Assembly (NCBI GenBank): GCA_947561585.1
Contig: CANNZV010000121.1
Location: forward strand, 434,001-498,000
Direction of reading: 5' to 3'
Length of the DNA: 64,000 nucleotides
Origin: Caprella mutica
Lineage: Eukaryota > Arthropoda > Malacostraca > Amphipoda > Caprellidae
Positions within the stretch are counted from its first letter, which is position 1, and each line of letters starts with the position of its first letter. The notes beneath the pieces are model-generated. The model was given only the letters and a program-made list of their open reading frames with translations. It had not been told where the DNA came from and searched no databases. Below are positions 34,885-46,668 of this stretch, piece after piece. The position numbers and the translations under genes are program-made.

Positions 34885-35954
34885 GCCCCAAAAACCTTTT
34901 ACATGGGATAATAATATGAATTTACTAGTGTTATACTTTATTATTCCATACCCATTCATTGTATTTTATTTAGCTGATATCTTAGAATCTTCAAGCTGAA
35001 TTTTCAAAATTATTCCTTAGTTATAATTGAAAGAAAAAAGGAATAATCCTGAATGATTTATCCAAATAATCTATTAAATACTATATATATATATACTATA
35101 TATACTATAAAGTATTACAAATTGAGTTAGGGAGTAATACAACATCAAGGAATAACATGTTCAATAGATAAATAATTCAATTATTTCAACAGTATCGAAT
35201 CCTTGATATGTAGAATAGTATTTAATCTGAAAATAATAAGATTCTACATGTCCTACATCATTAGAAAATATGAAAAAAATGAACGAAGAAAATATTCCTT
35301 TTAAATTCAATAGAAGATAATATTCATTTACTCGTATTAAACTGGTAGCAAGAAGTATTGTTAATAATTACGCAATAACTACACTCTAAACTAAGTACAT
35401 GAGGCTTCATTACAGCTATCACAGATTTACAAACACAAATTTAACGTTAAGCTACACGGACCACATGAACAATCTGATTATAACCACTTGACAAAATAAA
35501 TCTAATACTTTACCCTCATAACTAATAAACAAAAGCAGCTCGTAGTGCAGAATGAGTACCAATTAGTTTCAGAGAAGGATATTCTACTGCAATTTAAGCA
35601 GAGACACAATAATGACGTTAATTCAGGTAATGAGGGAGAGGCATTGCTTGCTTCAAACATATCCTCAGTTTATTTAGTTAATTAGAGTGGTGTTCGTTAG
35701 TTATTTTTGGCCCCTCTCGCTTTTATTTCTACTGGTGTACCTCAGAGTAAATAGGCTTACGAGAAACGAATCGCATTGCAAAATATCACAGTTGTTTGGA
35801 CTGCAATTGGGGAAGGATGGGCTAGAATTTCAAACTGAGAAATGAAAAAAAAAATGAAAAAAATGTTGAATTTATTGTTACTTTTATTAAAATATTTAAA
35901 TATATTTTTTTCTCCATATCTCCTCTTCTTTTCTTCTCATCTCTCTTAACTCAT
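34885..35954. other. A+T-rich spacer
   Basis: Contains a TATATA run at about 35082-35108 and otherwise nothing recognised. Its right edge grades into pyrimidine-rich sequence before the next array. Confidence 0.5.
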
Positions 35955-36716
35955 ATCTTTCCCCTCTCTGTAATACATTTCCTTCTCTATGCCCTCTCTT
36001 CACTACAGTTCCTTCTCTCCCCTCTCTTTACTACAGTTCTTTCTCTTTCCCTACTCTTTACTACAGTTCCTTCTCTTTTCCCTCTCTTTACTACAGTTCC
36101 TTTTATTTCCCCTCTCTTTACTACAGTTCTTTCTCTTTCCCCTCTCTTTACTACAGTTCCTTCTCTTTCCCCTCGCTTCACTACAGTTCTTTCTCTTTCC
36201 CCTCTCTTTACTACAATTCCTTCTCTTTCCCCTCTCTTTACTACAGTTCCTTCTCTTTCCCCTCTCTTTACTACAGTTCCTTCTCTTTTCCCTCTCTTTA
36301 CTACAGTTCCTTTTATTTCCCCTCTCTTTACTACAGTTCTTTCTCTTTCCCTACTCTTTACTACAGTTCCTTCTCTTTCCCCTCTCTTCACTACAGTTCC
36401 TTCTCTATGCCCTCTCTTTACTACAGTTCTTTCTCTATGCCCTCTCTTTACTACAGTTCTTTCTCTTTTCCCTCTCTTTACTACAGTTCCTTTTATTTCT
36501 CCTCTCTTTACTACAGTTACTTCTCTTTCCCCTCTCTTTACTACAGTTCCTTCTCTTTTCCCTCGCTTCACTACAGTTCTTTCTCTTTCCCCTCTCTTTA
36601 CTACAATTCCTTCTCTTTCCCCTCTCTTTACTACAGTTCCTTCTCTTTCCCCTCTCTTTACTACAGTTCCTTCTCTTTCCCCTCTCTCTACTACAGTTAT
36701 TTCTCTCTCCCCTCAT
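35955..36716 (+). repeat. Minisatellite, 30-bp pyrimidine-rich unit, about 25 copies
   Basis: The unit is CCTCTCTTTACTACAGTTCC plus TTCTCTTTCC. The left edge is diverged (CCCCTCTCTGTAATACATTT). A rare variant CTACTCTTTA occurs at 36051 and 36351 with matching context, an exact 300-bp (10-unit) duplication. Because the unit is 30 bp, frames stay open on both strands (LLQFLLFPLS forward, KRGEREGTVV reverse). These are artefacts. Confidence 0.95.
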
Positions 36717-37762
36717 TTTTCCAAAGTAATTAGTTTTTTAAGAGGGCAGTGTTTACCCTCTACAACTTCTAAGATATTCCAATGAATGAACTAAATATGA
36801 AATGATATATTTATATAATCAAAAATAAGCTCCATTGTTTATTTTTAATTAAGCATAAGGATAGTTGCAACATAATTTATAGTGCTCTACATAAATAGGG
36901 TTGTTACTATATGTTAAAAATCCATTCATTTTTTTATTCTTAAAAATTCTATATTACTTAAAATACTTCAAGAAGATTCTCAATTATTTACAAATCAAAA
37001 ATCCAATTAATAAATATTTTACATTCATTTAAAAATATCAAAAAATCCCAGATCTTTTAAAAATGTCAAAAAATCCAAATCATTTTATTTATGTAAAAAA
37101 ATCAGATTATTTTAAAAAACATCAAAAGTTCTCTATTACATAAGTCATTTATCATGATAATCTAGTTTGTGGTTCATTCTTTTATCTCCTCACACTAACC
37201 ATCCAATAAAAAGAAATGTGAAAGTTGATTGCAGTGTAGTACAGAGGGAATACCAATTATGCAGGTATATTCTCTCTGAGGAACATCGCCCACTTTTTGT
37301 TAGCTTTGTCAATGTTTGATTTGAACTAATTAGCAGGCCATCATAAGCCATATGGTAAATGTTATGCCACAAACTAACGAAGAGTGGGTCTGTGTACTCT
37401 TTCTTACGTATTGAGTACATGATCACATTACCATTTCATTGCCATATACGATATTTAAATTTTACGGCTTCACATTTTCGGACATGAAAAAAATTAATTT
37501 TTAATAATTATTATTGAACTCTTATTGGTTATTATTATTATATATTTTTTTAAAGGCCCCCTGCCAGAAAAAGTAGGTCTTCTTTATATAATAATAATAA
37601 AAAATTCTTTATTCAGACAATGGACGTTAATAAAACAAAAACAAAAGATATGGTTCTTTGCTTTACGACCATATGGCTCCGACCATCGCCAATGGTAGTG
37701 GATTGTTTTCTAACTGTTCCGAAAACACAGATCCGATTTTTCTACAGCTCTTAACTCTAATA
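36717..37762. other. A+T-rich spacer with an old degenerate repeat
   Basis: From about 36915 to 37135 there are loosely repeated AAAAATCCNATT and TTTAAAAATATCAAAAAATCC-like strings at a period near 30 bp, probably a decayed array. No gene is supported. Confidence 0.45.
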
Positions 37763-38311
37763 CAGCAAAACCTCGTAGTAGACCAGAGTTAAGTTCGAAG
37801 TTCGTTTGGTCTAGTAAGAAACTCACTTCAGTAGTCTCGTACTAGACCAACATCGTTTTCTTTAAAAGTAAAACAGTGACTTTAATATTTCGATAGCTCT
37901 ATTTGTTTATGATAAGTTTAATGCCAAATTAATGGTGACTAACATACCAATTTTGAAGGGAAACACATTGAGAAACAGTATAATTTTTTTGTTTCAAATA
38001 AAATGAATATAATATTATTTTTAATTAAATTATCATTTTATTAAATTACAGTAGTCGTCACTGTATCTAGTTTTCTGTAACTTTTTATATCAATTGTCTT
38101 TAGCACAAACTCTACCATTAAATATTAAACCGATTCTGCCTTATGTTTTATCCTAAAAACAGTATAAATAGACATAATATATCATTTCACAGTATTGTAA
38201 TTATTATTCCTTGTAATTTTTAGACTAGCATAACAGTCAGAGGTTTTATCGAGGAACAGTTTCAAAATTTTTTGGTCTACTAGGAGGTTTGTTTACTACG
38301 AGGTTTTGCTG
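37763..38311. mobile_element. 549-bp pogo/Tigger-like non-autonomous transposon
   Basis: The left tip CAGCAAAACCTCGTAGTAGA (37763) and right tip (TACGAGGTTTTGCTG ending at 38311) are inverted repeats, flanked by TA at 37761-37762 and 38312-38313. A second inner inverted match (TTGGTCTAGTAAG on the left, TTGGTCTACTAGG on the right) lies within the first 60 bp of each end. CAG…ACCTCG tips and TA target copies are typical of the pogo/Tigger branch of Tc1/mariner elements. The interior has no transposase frame, so it depends on an enzyme supplied elsewhere. Confidence 0.85.
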
Positions 38312-38604
38312 TAGTAAACTTCAAAAGTGACATGAAATAATTTATAAGCCTATAAATAGGTTCCATAGCAATTCCCAGAGTCACAAGGAGTTCTTAAGAG
38401 GCAATCTATCAATAATTTTTGTACTGGATATTTACAGTTGCAATGACATCAAAATGACTGTGAATAACTAGGGGAATTAATCTCTAGAGCAATAAAACGA
38501 GGGCACAGCAACAACAGAGGGTAAGGAAGAGGTAATGAATTGGGCTAATTAGAGGGAAATTTTTTAGAGGAGTTATGAGGTAAAACCTCTCAGTTATATT
38601 CATC

Positions 38605-40405
38605 TGAAGTGAACCTTTAAATGACTGAAATGAACCTTTAAATGACTGAAGTGAACCTTTAAATGACTGAAGTGAACCTTTAAATGACTGTATTGACCCT
38701 TTAAATGACTGCATTGAACCTTTAAATGACTGGAGTGAACCTTTAAATGACTGAAGTGAACCTTTAAATGACTGCAGTGAACCTTTAAATGACTGCAGTG
38801 GACCTTTAAATGACTTGAGTGAACCTTTAAATGACTGAAATGGACCTTTAAATGACTGGAGTGAACCTTTAAATGACTGAAGTGAACCTTTAAATGACTG
38901 AAGTGAACCTTTAAATGACTGCATTGAACCTTCAAATGACTGTATTGAACCTTTAAATGACTGCATTGAACCTTTAAATGACTGCATTGACCCTTTAAAT
39001 GACTGCAGTGAACCTTTAAATGACTGAAGTGAACCTTTAAATGACTGCATTGAACCTTTAAATGACTGGAGTGAACCTTTAAATGACTGGAGTGAACCTT
39101 CAAATGACTGCAGTGAACCTTTAAATGACTGCAGTGAACCTTTAAATGACTGAAATGGACCTTTAAATGACTGAAATGGACCTTCAAATGACTGGAGTGA
39201 ACCTTTAAATGACTGCATTGAACCTTCAAATGACTGTATTGAACCTTTAAATGACTGCATTGAACCTTTAAATGACTGCATTGACCCTTTAAATGACTGC
39301 AGTGAACCTTTAAATGACTGAAGTGAACCTTTAAATGACTGCATTGAACCTTTAAATGACTGGAGTGAACCTTTAAATGACTGGAGTGAACCTTCAAATG
39401 ACTGCAGTGAACCTTTAAATGACTGCAGTGAACCTTTAAATGACTGAAATGGACCTTTAAATGACTGAAATGGACCTTCAAATGACTGGAGTGAACCTTC
39501 AAATGACTGCAGTGAACCTTTAAATGACTGCAGTGGACCTTTAAATGACTGAAATGGACCTTTAAATGACTGCAGTAAACCTTTAAATGACTGAAGTGAA
39601 CCTTTAAATGACTGCAGTGAACCTTTAAATGACTGCATTGAACCTTTAAATGACTGGAGTGAACCTTGAAATGACTGAAGTGAACCTTTAAATGACTGCA
39701 GTGAACCTTTAAATGACTGCAGTGGACCTTTAAATGACTGGAGTGAACCTTTAAATGACTGCAGTGAACCTTTAAATGACTGCAGTGGACATTTAAATGA
39801 CTGGAGTGAACCTTTAAATGACTGCAGTGAACCTTTAAATGACTGCAGTGAACCTTTAAATGACTGGAGTGAACCTTTAAATGACTGAAGTGAACCTTTA
39901 AATGACTGGAGTGAACCTTTAAATGACTGGAGTGAACCTTTAAATGACTGGAGTGAACCTTTAAATGACTGCAGTGAACCTTTAAATGACTGCATTGAAC
40001 CTTTAAATGACTGGAGTGTACCTTTAAATGACTGCAGTGAACCTTTAAATGACTGCATTGAACCTTTAAATGACTGCAGTGGACCTTTAAATGACTGAAG
40101 TGAACCTTTAAATGACTGCAGTGGACATTTAAATGACTGGAGTGAACCTTTAAATGACTGGAGTGAACCTTTAAATGACTGCAGTGAACCTTTAAATGAC
40201 TGCATTGAACCTTTAAATGACTGGAGTGTACCTTTAAATGACTGCAGTGAACCTTTAAATGACTGCATTGAACCTTTAAATGACTGCAGTGGACCTTTAA
40301 ATGAGTGGAGTGAACCTTTAAATGACTGCAGTGAACCTTTAAATGACTGTAATGGACCTTTAAATGACTGCAGTGAACCTTTAAATGACTGTAATGGACC
40401 TTTAC
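38605..40405 (-). repeat. Minisatellite, 21-bp unit, about 86 copies
   Basis: The unit is CCTTTAAATGACTGCAGTGA plus A. Variation is concentrated in the CTGNANTGNA part. Repeated variants sit at exact unit multiples: TGACCC at 38989 and 39283 (294 bp, 14 units), and GTGGACATTT at 39785 and 40121 (336 bp, 16 units). The minus strand is open for 594 codons (LQSFKGS cycles), with an 80-codon non-repetitive tail in phase. I see no signal, splice site or domain that would make this a gene, and treat it as an artefact of a stop-free 21-bp unit. Confidence 0.96.
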
Positions 40406-41022
40406 GAATGATAAAAATTACTTTAGAATCAGGGTATCAAAATCTCGACTAAACATTTTTATACATTTTATTATTCTTGAAAAAGTTTATTTTTATGAAA
40501 GCTGTCAAATTTTGTCGGATCTTAAATAAAACACCCTGTATAAGAAAATTTCGATTACCGAGAAACGTTTAGAACCATTAAATCCAAGAACAGTTATATT
40601 AAAAGAGAATGGGGAAAACACTTTTTGAACAGGTAGCGATGGGAAAAGAAAATCAAGCATCAAATTTAAGGAGTCTTTCAGTGAATTTTATATCTTCACA
40701 TTTTCGCGTTTACGTACTCTATAAGAATTTTTCCCATTTTGAGAAAGTGTCGTTCGTAATCAACTATTCATGAACGGAACACGTTATAGATCAATAGGCA
40801 GAGAACATGTCGTGCAACACTCAAAGCACCACGTCATCGGTCATTTGCTCATCATTATGACATCATTCCTAGCCTCGCTATCAGCATATGAGGTACTTAG
40901 TGACCCATTGATTTTTAAAGAGACAATTAAGTCATTGATGGAACTTTGACTTTACGGTTACTTCTTTAAATATCTTTAAATCAGAATGAGGTATATTTTC
41001 AACAGTGTATTACTATACAGGG
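40406..41022. other. Spacer
   Basis: No gene recognised. ACACCCTGTATA (about 40530) and TATACAGGG (41016) are inverse to each other. They point the wrong way to be the ends of one element. Confidence 0.45.
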
Positions 41023-41258
41023 TAAGTTGCTAATTATCGGTCAGTTTCACATCTTCGGTCATATAAGAAAAACGATATTATAATTATTATATAATTTTTA
41101 ATGGTATCTGATACTTGTAGATATCCATGATACATACAGGTATCATTACTGATTGGTATCTATGATACCAACTTGGATCATAGATACAAATTTAAATCAA
41201 AACCAAATTATAATTTTTCTGACCGAAGATATGAAACCGACCGATAATTCGTAACTTG
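41023..41258. mobile_element. Palindromic MITE, TCTTCGGTC family, copy 1
   Basis: The ends are inverted repeats of about 40 bp. The left reads TAAGTTGCTAATTATCGGTC then TTCACATCTTCGGTCA. The right, reverse-complemented, reads CAAGTTACGAATTATCGGTC then TTCATATCTTCGGTCA. The centre contains several GGTATCNATGATACC palindromes, also seen in the MITE at 26964-27162, and the subterminal TATAAGAAAAACGATA. No coding capacity; target-site copies are unclear. Confidence 0.85.
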
Positions 41259-41338
41259 AGAGTAGCGACTCTCAACACAGTATAGTTTATGCGATAAATG
41301 ATAAGAAATGAGAAGGGATAGCGCCACTGTTACAAACT

Positions 41339-41361
41339 GAGAGAGAGAGAGAGAGAGAGAA
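41339..41361. repeat. GA microsatellite
   Basis: About 11 GA dinucleotides in a row. Confidence 0.95.
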
Positions 41362-41395
41362 GTAGTGCTGCCAACTCTACGTTATATCAATAGAG

Positions 41396-41455
41396 ATTCC
41401 AGTTCCCACCATTCCTGAACTATTCCAGTTCCCACCATTGCAGAACTATTTCAGT
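41396..41455 (+). repeat. 26-bp tandem duplication
   Basis: ATTCCAGTTCCCACCATT followed by CCTGAACT or GCAGAACT occurs at 41396-41421 and 41422-41447, with a partial third copy beginning ATTTCAGTTACTGCCAG. Confidence 0.85.
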
Positions 41456-41734
41456 TACTGCCAGAACAAACAGACTGGATTTAGACGCAATAATAGCATT
41501 GCTACAGGCATATATGTAGAGGCTTGCCACTGAAATAAATATTTATTTAGAAACGTATTTATATCAGAGAATAAAGTTTAGTGAAAATTGTTCAGAAATA
41601 ACGATAAACTTTTAAAAAAATATTAGAAGAAATTGTTTGTAGGTAATTGTAGTTAGTTTAACAATATATATTCTAAAAAATAACGTATTTAAAAATTGAA
41701 AATAATTTAGGTTTTAGAGGATTTGCTAGAAAGA

Positions 41735-41965
41735 AGGAAAGTGGCTCCATGAATAAAGTCACTTACCACCATCGGTGACAAGCTCATTGATGCAGAAAAG
41801 CTACTCCGTGAATGCAGTCACTTACCAAGGAATATGAAAAAAGGGACACAAGCACCGGTGGAGAGAGGAGAGTAAAAAAGACTATATAAGCCTACCTAAC
41901 ACCAAATCCAAGACCTTGTATTTGAAGAGCATAATCCTAGCGCCAACCTCTAAAACTGAAAGTAG
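41735..41965 (+). mobile_element. Dispersed repeat, copy C
   Basis: Matches copies A and B: GAAAGTGGCTCCATGAATAA, CACTTACCACCATCGGTGAC, AAAGCTACTCCGTGAATG, CACTTACCAAGG, AAAGGGACACAAGCA, GCCTACCTAACAC, GAAGAGCATAATCCTAGCGC and ACCTCTAAAACTG. The last part also matches copy A. The downstream AGGATAGAGCCCCTGGGGGC (about 42060) may belong to the same element, as a similar string follows copy B. Confidence 0.75.
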
Positions 41966-42080
41966 CCTTAAAAATGGTAAACATGGTAAAAATTAAATAG
42001 GACAATTCATAATTAAAATAAAAATAGTTTGAAGCACAAGGAACTCCACATACAGATTCAGGATAGAGCCCCTGGGGGCT

Positions 42081-43937
42081 ATAATTTCAATAAGAAATAG
42101 TATGAACTGCAATTAAATCCCTTTTATTTTTATTTTTCAATAATCCGTAAGCAGTTCGTATTTCACACGAGTGGCGGTGGAATGATTCCATTCATTTGTA
42201 TGCAGAAGGATCAATCAATTCAATTAAAGTTGAGGTGATTTACCGAGCAACAATATTACAATGTGCGTCACAAAGTAAATCAAATAATGTTCTCAATTTC
42301 CGTAGACTTAATTGTAAAATAGAATAATGTCTTTAATTTCCCTGAACTAGGTAATATTTTTTTATATTTTTTTAATAAAAATTGTATTCTTCTTGTTTTT
42401 AATGGAAAAATATTGTCTTAAAAAAAACAATATAAATAGGTGCTCTAAAAGTAAGTACTTGTAGTTTTAATATCCAACTGACGTGTCCCTAAATATCATA
42501 AATCTTGTAAAACATAGCATTTTCTCTATTTAAATATTGACAAGTTACTTATAATCAGACAAAGTGTGTACTTTTTCTATTGTTTGTTTTGTGTGTTAAC
42601 ACTGTAAACATGCTATGCAATCTAATATTTTGCTCCAATGGAAATATTAAAAAGATTCAGTGAGTCTCTGATTAATTTGAATGTATTGAAGGTAAATATT
42701 GACAAGTAATATCTATATTTTGATGTTTACAGTTCGAATGAAAATATTACATGGATGAAAAATAATTAAATATTTCAACTGGTATATCACAAAATAACAC
42801 GATGAATTATAGAATTAAAAAAGTAACAAATTTTATTTAAATCTAACAAATGTGAATAGAAAATGAATAAAAGTGTAAATTGTTACTAGATATAAATTAA
42901 TTGAAGGTTAAATTCACAAATTAATAAATTAATAATGTATGAAAGATTAAAAATGAATCAGATATAAAATAAATAAATTAGTAAGAGATAAAATTATAAA
43001 ACAATTTGAAATGAAACACACAAATTAGTAAGATATAAAATATACAAATAATTTGACATAAAATAAAAGAAATTTGAGACAAAAATTAATTTGAAATTAA
43101 ATTCACAAAATATTTATAGATAAAGTTCACAAACTACCCAGCTAGCAATGATTTTTGGGCCAATGTTGTCACAATATTGGCAACAATATTACACGGTGTG
43201 TCATAAAGTAAACAAAATAATGTTTTTACACAAATTAATTGGAGATATAATACACAAATTAACTTAGGATAAAATGAATAAAATTTCAATTAATACGCAT
43301 GTAGTTCCCCCATTGTTTTTCGTTACTCTCTGTGTGTGGGCTAAACATTTAATTAATAACTATTATTTTAAAGAGAGCTGACCGCATAGAGGATATAGAG
43401 TGACATGGGGCAGCAAATGACTGCCATCTGCCAAATGACAGGCAAAATAATGCTAAAATAGCATAGCATTTAGTGGTGCAAATTGAACAGAGTTACAAAC
43501 TGCATGATACGTTATTAGTAGTCGGAAATTGAAAAAAAAAGAATAAATTTTAAACCAATTCCATTGTAAACTATCTTCAAAAACAATAGTTTTATATTAA
43601 AATCAATATGTTTAATTAAATACAAATATTGAATTTTGATTGTGTTGTAGGTGTAACTAATAAAGAGTTTATGTACATATTCTCTTATTGCTAACTAATG
43701 AACTATTTATGCTAGAAATATGAACATGATGTATTATAATCATGGCTATTCAAATTAAATCACAAGGCTCATTTCGTATGTTATTAGCATTAAAAGTCGT
43801 CTGTATTGCCTCATTATGTTCAGATGATTAAGTCACAACTTACATTTATTGATAATAATCCTCCTAACAGGCAATACAAACTATTAGTTCTAGATAATAC
43901 ATCACAGATTTATTTTCCATATTAAAGATGAACCAAA
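42081..43937. other. A+T-rich spacer with a diverged direct repeat
   Basis: A roughly 48-bp sequence beginning CAACAATATTACA and containing AAAGTAAANCAAATAATGTT occurs at about 42249-42297 and 43184-43232. Between them (42840-43130) are decayed strings such as AAATTAGTAAGATATAAAAT at irregular spacing. No gene recognised. Confidence 0.5.
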
Positions 43938-44277
43938 ACAAGAAGGATTTATTCCTGGGATAATAAGGGAATATTCCATGAATAAGTCTTTCTTGCCTGG
44001 GAGGATAATCCCATAATATCATCCCAGTACTAAATCAGTCTTGTCTTGGATATTTTCTTAATATCCTAGGACTAAATATATCTTGCCTTGAATATTCTTC
44101 TCATATCCCAAAACTAAATTCTTCTTGCCTGGGACATTCACTTAATATCCCAGGACTAAATCCTTCTTGCCTGGGATATTCTCTTAATAACCCAAAACTA
44201 AATCCTTCTTGCCTGGGATATTCCCTCAATATCCTATTCCCTCAATACCCCAGGACTAAAAGCTTCTTGCCTGGGAA
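43938..44277 (+). repeat. Minisatellite, about 42-bp hairpin-forming unit
   Basis: About seven diverged units contain AATATCCCAGG, ACTAAATCCTTCTTG and CCTGGGATATT. The first and last motifs are exact reverse complements, so each unit can fold into an 11-bp-stem hairpin. Confidence 0.88.
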
Positions 44278-45648
44278 AGGCCGTAGAATGTTAGAGGGGG
44301 TACTTTAGGTGAGTGAATTACGAGGTTTGGAGGAGATTATATCATTGCTCTACAGGCGTAAATTAAAAGGAACACCAAATTTACAATTAATATTTCAGAC
44401 TGGGTGCAAGTCTAGCTGACAATTTAGACTGAGTAATGAACAGACTGGAGATGAACTGTTGTAATTTATAACAAATCATGCAACTGAGAAATCGTATGCT
44501 TTGTCTAGGCCTCAATTAAAAAAAATGTCTATCTAATTGCATAGACAATTATTTAGATTAATTACAAACAACATGTGTATTATCTTAAATCATTTTGTAG
44601 GTAATTATAAATTAATTGAGTTCATTAAAGTTGGGTTTAAACACACGTGTATAAAATCTAAAAAATCTTACTAAAAAATAGTAGTTAATTATACATTATT
44701 TAAATCAAAGTAAAATATTTCGTTATAATAAAAGTAATGTCCAAATAAATTAATATAATAGTTCAAATTAAATCATGTAAAGTAATTATAAATGTTATAT
44801 TATTATATCACATTAAGGGATTGTACCGGAAATATATCTCATACAAAGCTTTATAGTAATCCTTCTAAAATGATATAACTGAGTTATTTCGCTTGGATGA
44901 AAGGGAAACAGATTTAGCTAAATAAAAGACTACGACTCACACAGACATTAATAAATGAAACTATTTAATTAATTTAATAAATATAAAATTTAATTCAAGA
45001 AAATTACAGTGATTAGTAACGATAGTGAAACTGTGTAGAGAATAAATTGATGGTTATTAATAATTGTATGCTTTTTAAACGTTATTGTATGTCGTATATA
45101 ATTAATGGTTCGGTTCAGGCCTTATTATTTATAATGTATAAAACTCATTTAATATTAATCACAGTTTTAATCGGTATAAACCAATCAGTCGTATTTACAT
45201 TTTAAATTATCTATAATCTTATATATATTTTATTTAATCGTCTTTAATCTTATATATAGGTGTTCAGTTTATTAGTAGCTTTTACCCATAGAATATAATA
45301 GGGACCTTAATTAAGATTTTAAATGACAATGTGGGTCAGAATGAAATGACACTACGTCTTCCTGAGATTATTTCTAAGTCTCTCCTGTCACTGGAGGATG
45401 AAAAAAACTTATAAAGTCGCTTAGAATCCAATCTTTTTCCTGTCCTACTTTCTCTACCTGTGTCCGATGATGGATTGAAAATTTGGTTGAAATGGATGGG
45501 AAATGCAAGGAGAATGTAGGTATAAATAGTACGATAGTAATAATTTGGCTATTTAAATAATGTATCTCAAAGATATTTAAAATAAAAAATATAGGAAATG
45601 AAAAAATTGATATAAAATAAAACAAAATAATAAATAAATGCATCAGGG
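44278..45648. other. A+T-rich spacer
   Basis: No gene or ordered repeat recognised. The 104-codon minus-strand open frame at 45374-45688 runs into the MITE and has no recognised domain. Confidence 0.45.
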
Positions 45649-45807
45649 TAAGATCCGAATTATCGGCCAGTACTACATCTTCGGACATATAAGAAAAAAC
45701 GATATAAAACTATTATTATTAGACAGTGCAATTTAATAATAATAACTATTATATTATTTTTTCTTATATGTCCGAAGATGTAGTACTGACCGATAATTCG
45801 GAAAGTC
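45649..45807. mobile_element. Palindromic MITE, TCTTCGGTC family, copy 2
   Basis: Inverted ends read TCCGAATTATCGGCCAGTAC and TCCGAATTATCGGTCAGTAC, continuing through TACATCTTCGGACATATAAG and AAAAAACGATA-like sequence on the left. Copy 1 of the family is at 41023-41258. The short centre lacks the GGTATC palindromes. A 24-bp tandem pair (CCTAGGTAAAAAAGTAAAAA) follows at about 45807-45855. Confidence 0.87.
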
Positions 45808-46059
45808 CTAGGTAAAAAAGTAAAAAAAGTCCTAGGTAAAAAAGTAAAAAAAGGAGATAGTAATTTTGACATAGATTGCATTTTCCTTACACTGCAGACT
45901 AACTCTTCACCGCTGTATTGAAGGTGCTGGTAACTGCATTACCAAAGAAATGCAGTTACCATACACTTCCATTCAATACTTTGAGCAGCAAAAGGTATCA
46001 TTACCAGCAGTATTAGGTGTGTCAATTGACATATCAGAAGGAGCATCTTCAGATAGGTA

Positions 46060-46668
46060 CATCTTGCAGTGCATCATTAGTTATATCCTTAAGTGCATCA
46101 TTTAGTGCATTATTAAGTACATCTTTAAGTGCATCATTAGTTGTATCTCTTAAGAACATCATTGGGTGCATCATTAGTTATATCTTTAATTGCTTCATTA
46201 GTTGTATCTCTTAAGAACATCATTGGGTGCATCATTAGTTATATCTTTAATTGCTTCATTAGTTGTATCTCTTAAGAACATCATTGGGTGCATCATTAGT
46301 TATATCTTTAATTGCTTCATTAAGTGCATCATTAGTTGTATCTCTCTTAAGAACATCATTGGGTGCACCATTAGTTATATCATTAAGTGCATCATTAGTT
46401 GTATCTCTTAAGAACATCATTAATTGCATCATTAGTTATATCTTCAAGTATATCATTAAGTGCATCATTAGTTACACCTCTAAGTGCATTATTAATTATA
46501 TATCAAAGAGCATTATTAACTGCATCATTGGGTGCATCGTTAGGTATATCTTCAAGTGCATCATTGCTTATATCCCTAAGTACATCATTGCTTATATCCC
46601 TAAGTGCATCATTAGTACTATGTCTAAGTGCATCATTGGGTGCATCATTGGCTATATCACGAGTTTCC
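46060..46668 (+). repeat. Minisatellite of AGTGCATCATTAGTTATATC modules
   Basis: Irregular modules near AGTGCATCATTAGTTATATC are joined into a higher-order unit. TAAGAACATC recurs at 46151, 46212 and 46273, a 61-bp period in three near-identical copies. The overlapping 69-143-codon open frames are repeat artefacts. Confidence 0.9.

Noticed and set aside
35987..36733. Both-strand open frames in the 30-bp array (LLQFLLFPLS and KRGEREGTVV)
   Set aside because: Open on both strands because the 30-bp unit is stop-free; no independent coding signal.
38484..40268. 594-codon minus-strand open frame (LQSFKGS repeats) as a gene
   Set aside because: Same cause, a stop-free 21-bp unit. The non-repeat tail has no recognised domain, and amino-acid changes are as common as silent ones by eye.
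40530..41024. Transposon bounded by CACCCTGTATA and TATACAGGG
   Set aside because: The inverse strings face the wrong way for the ends of one element.
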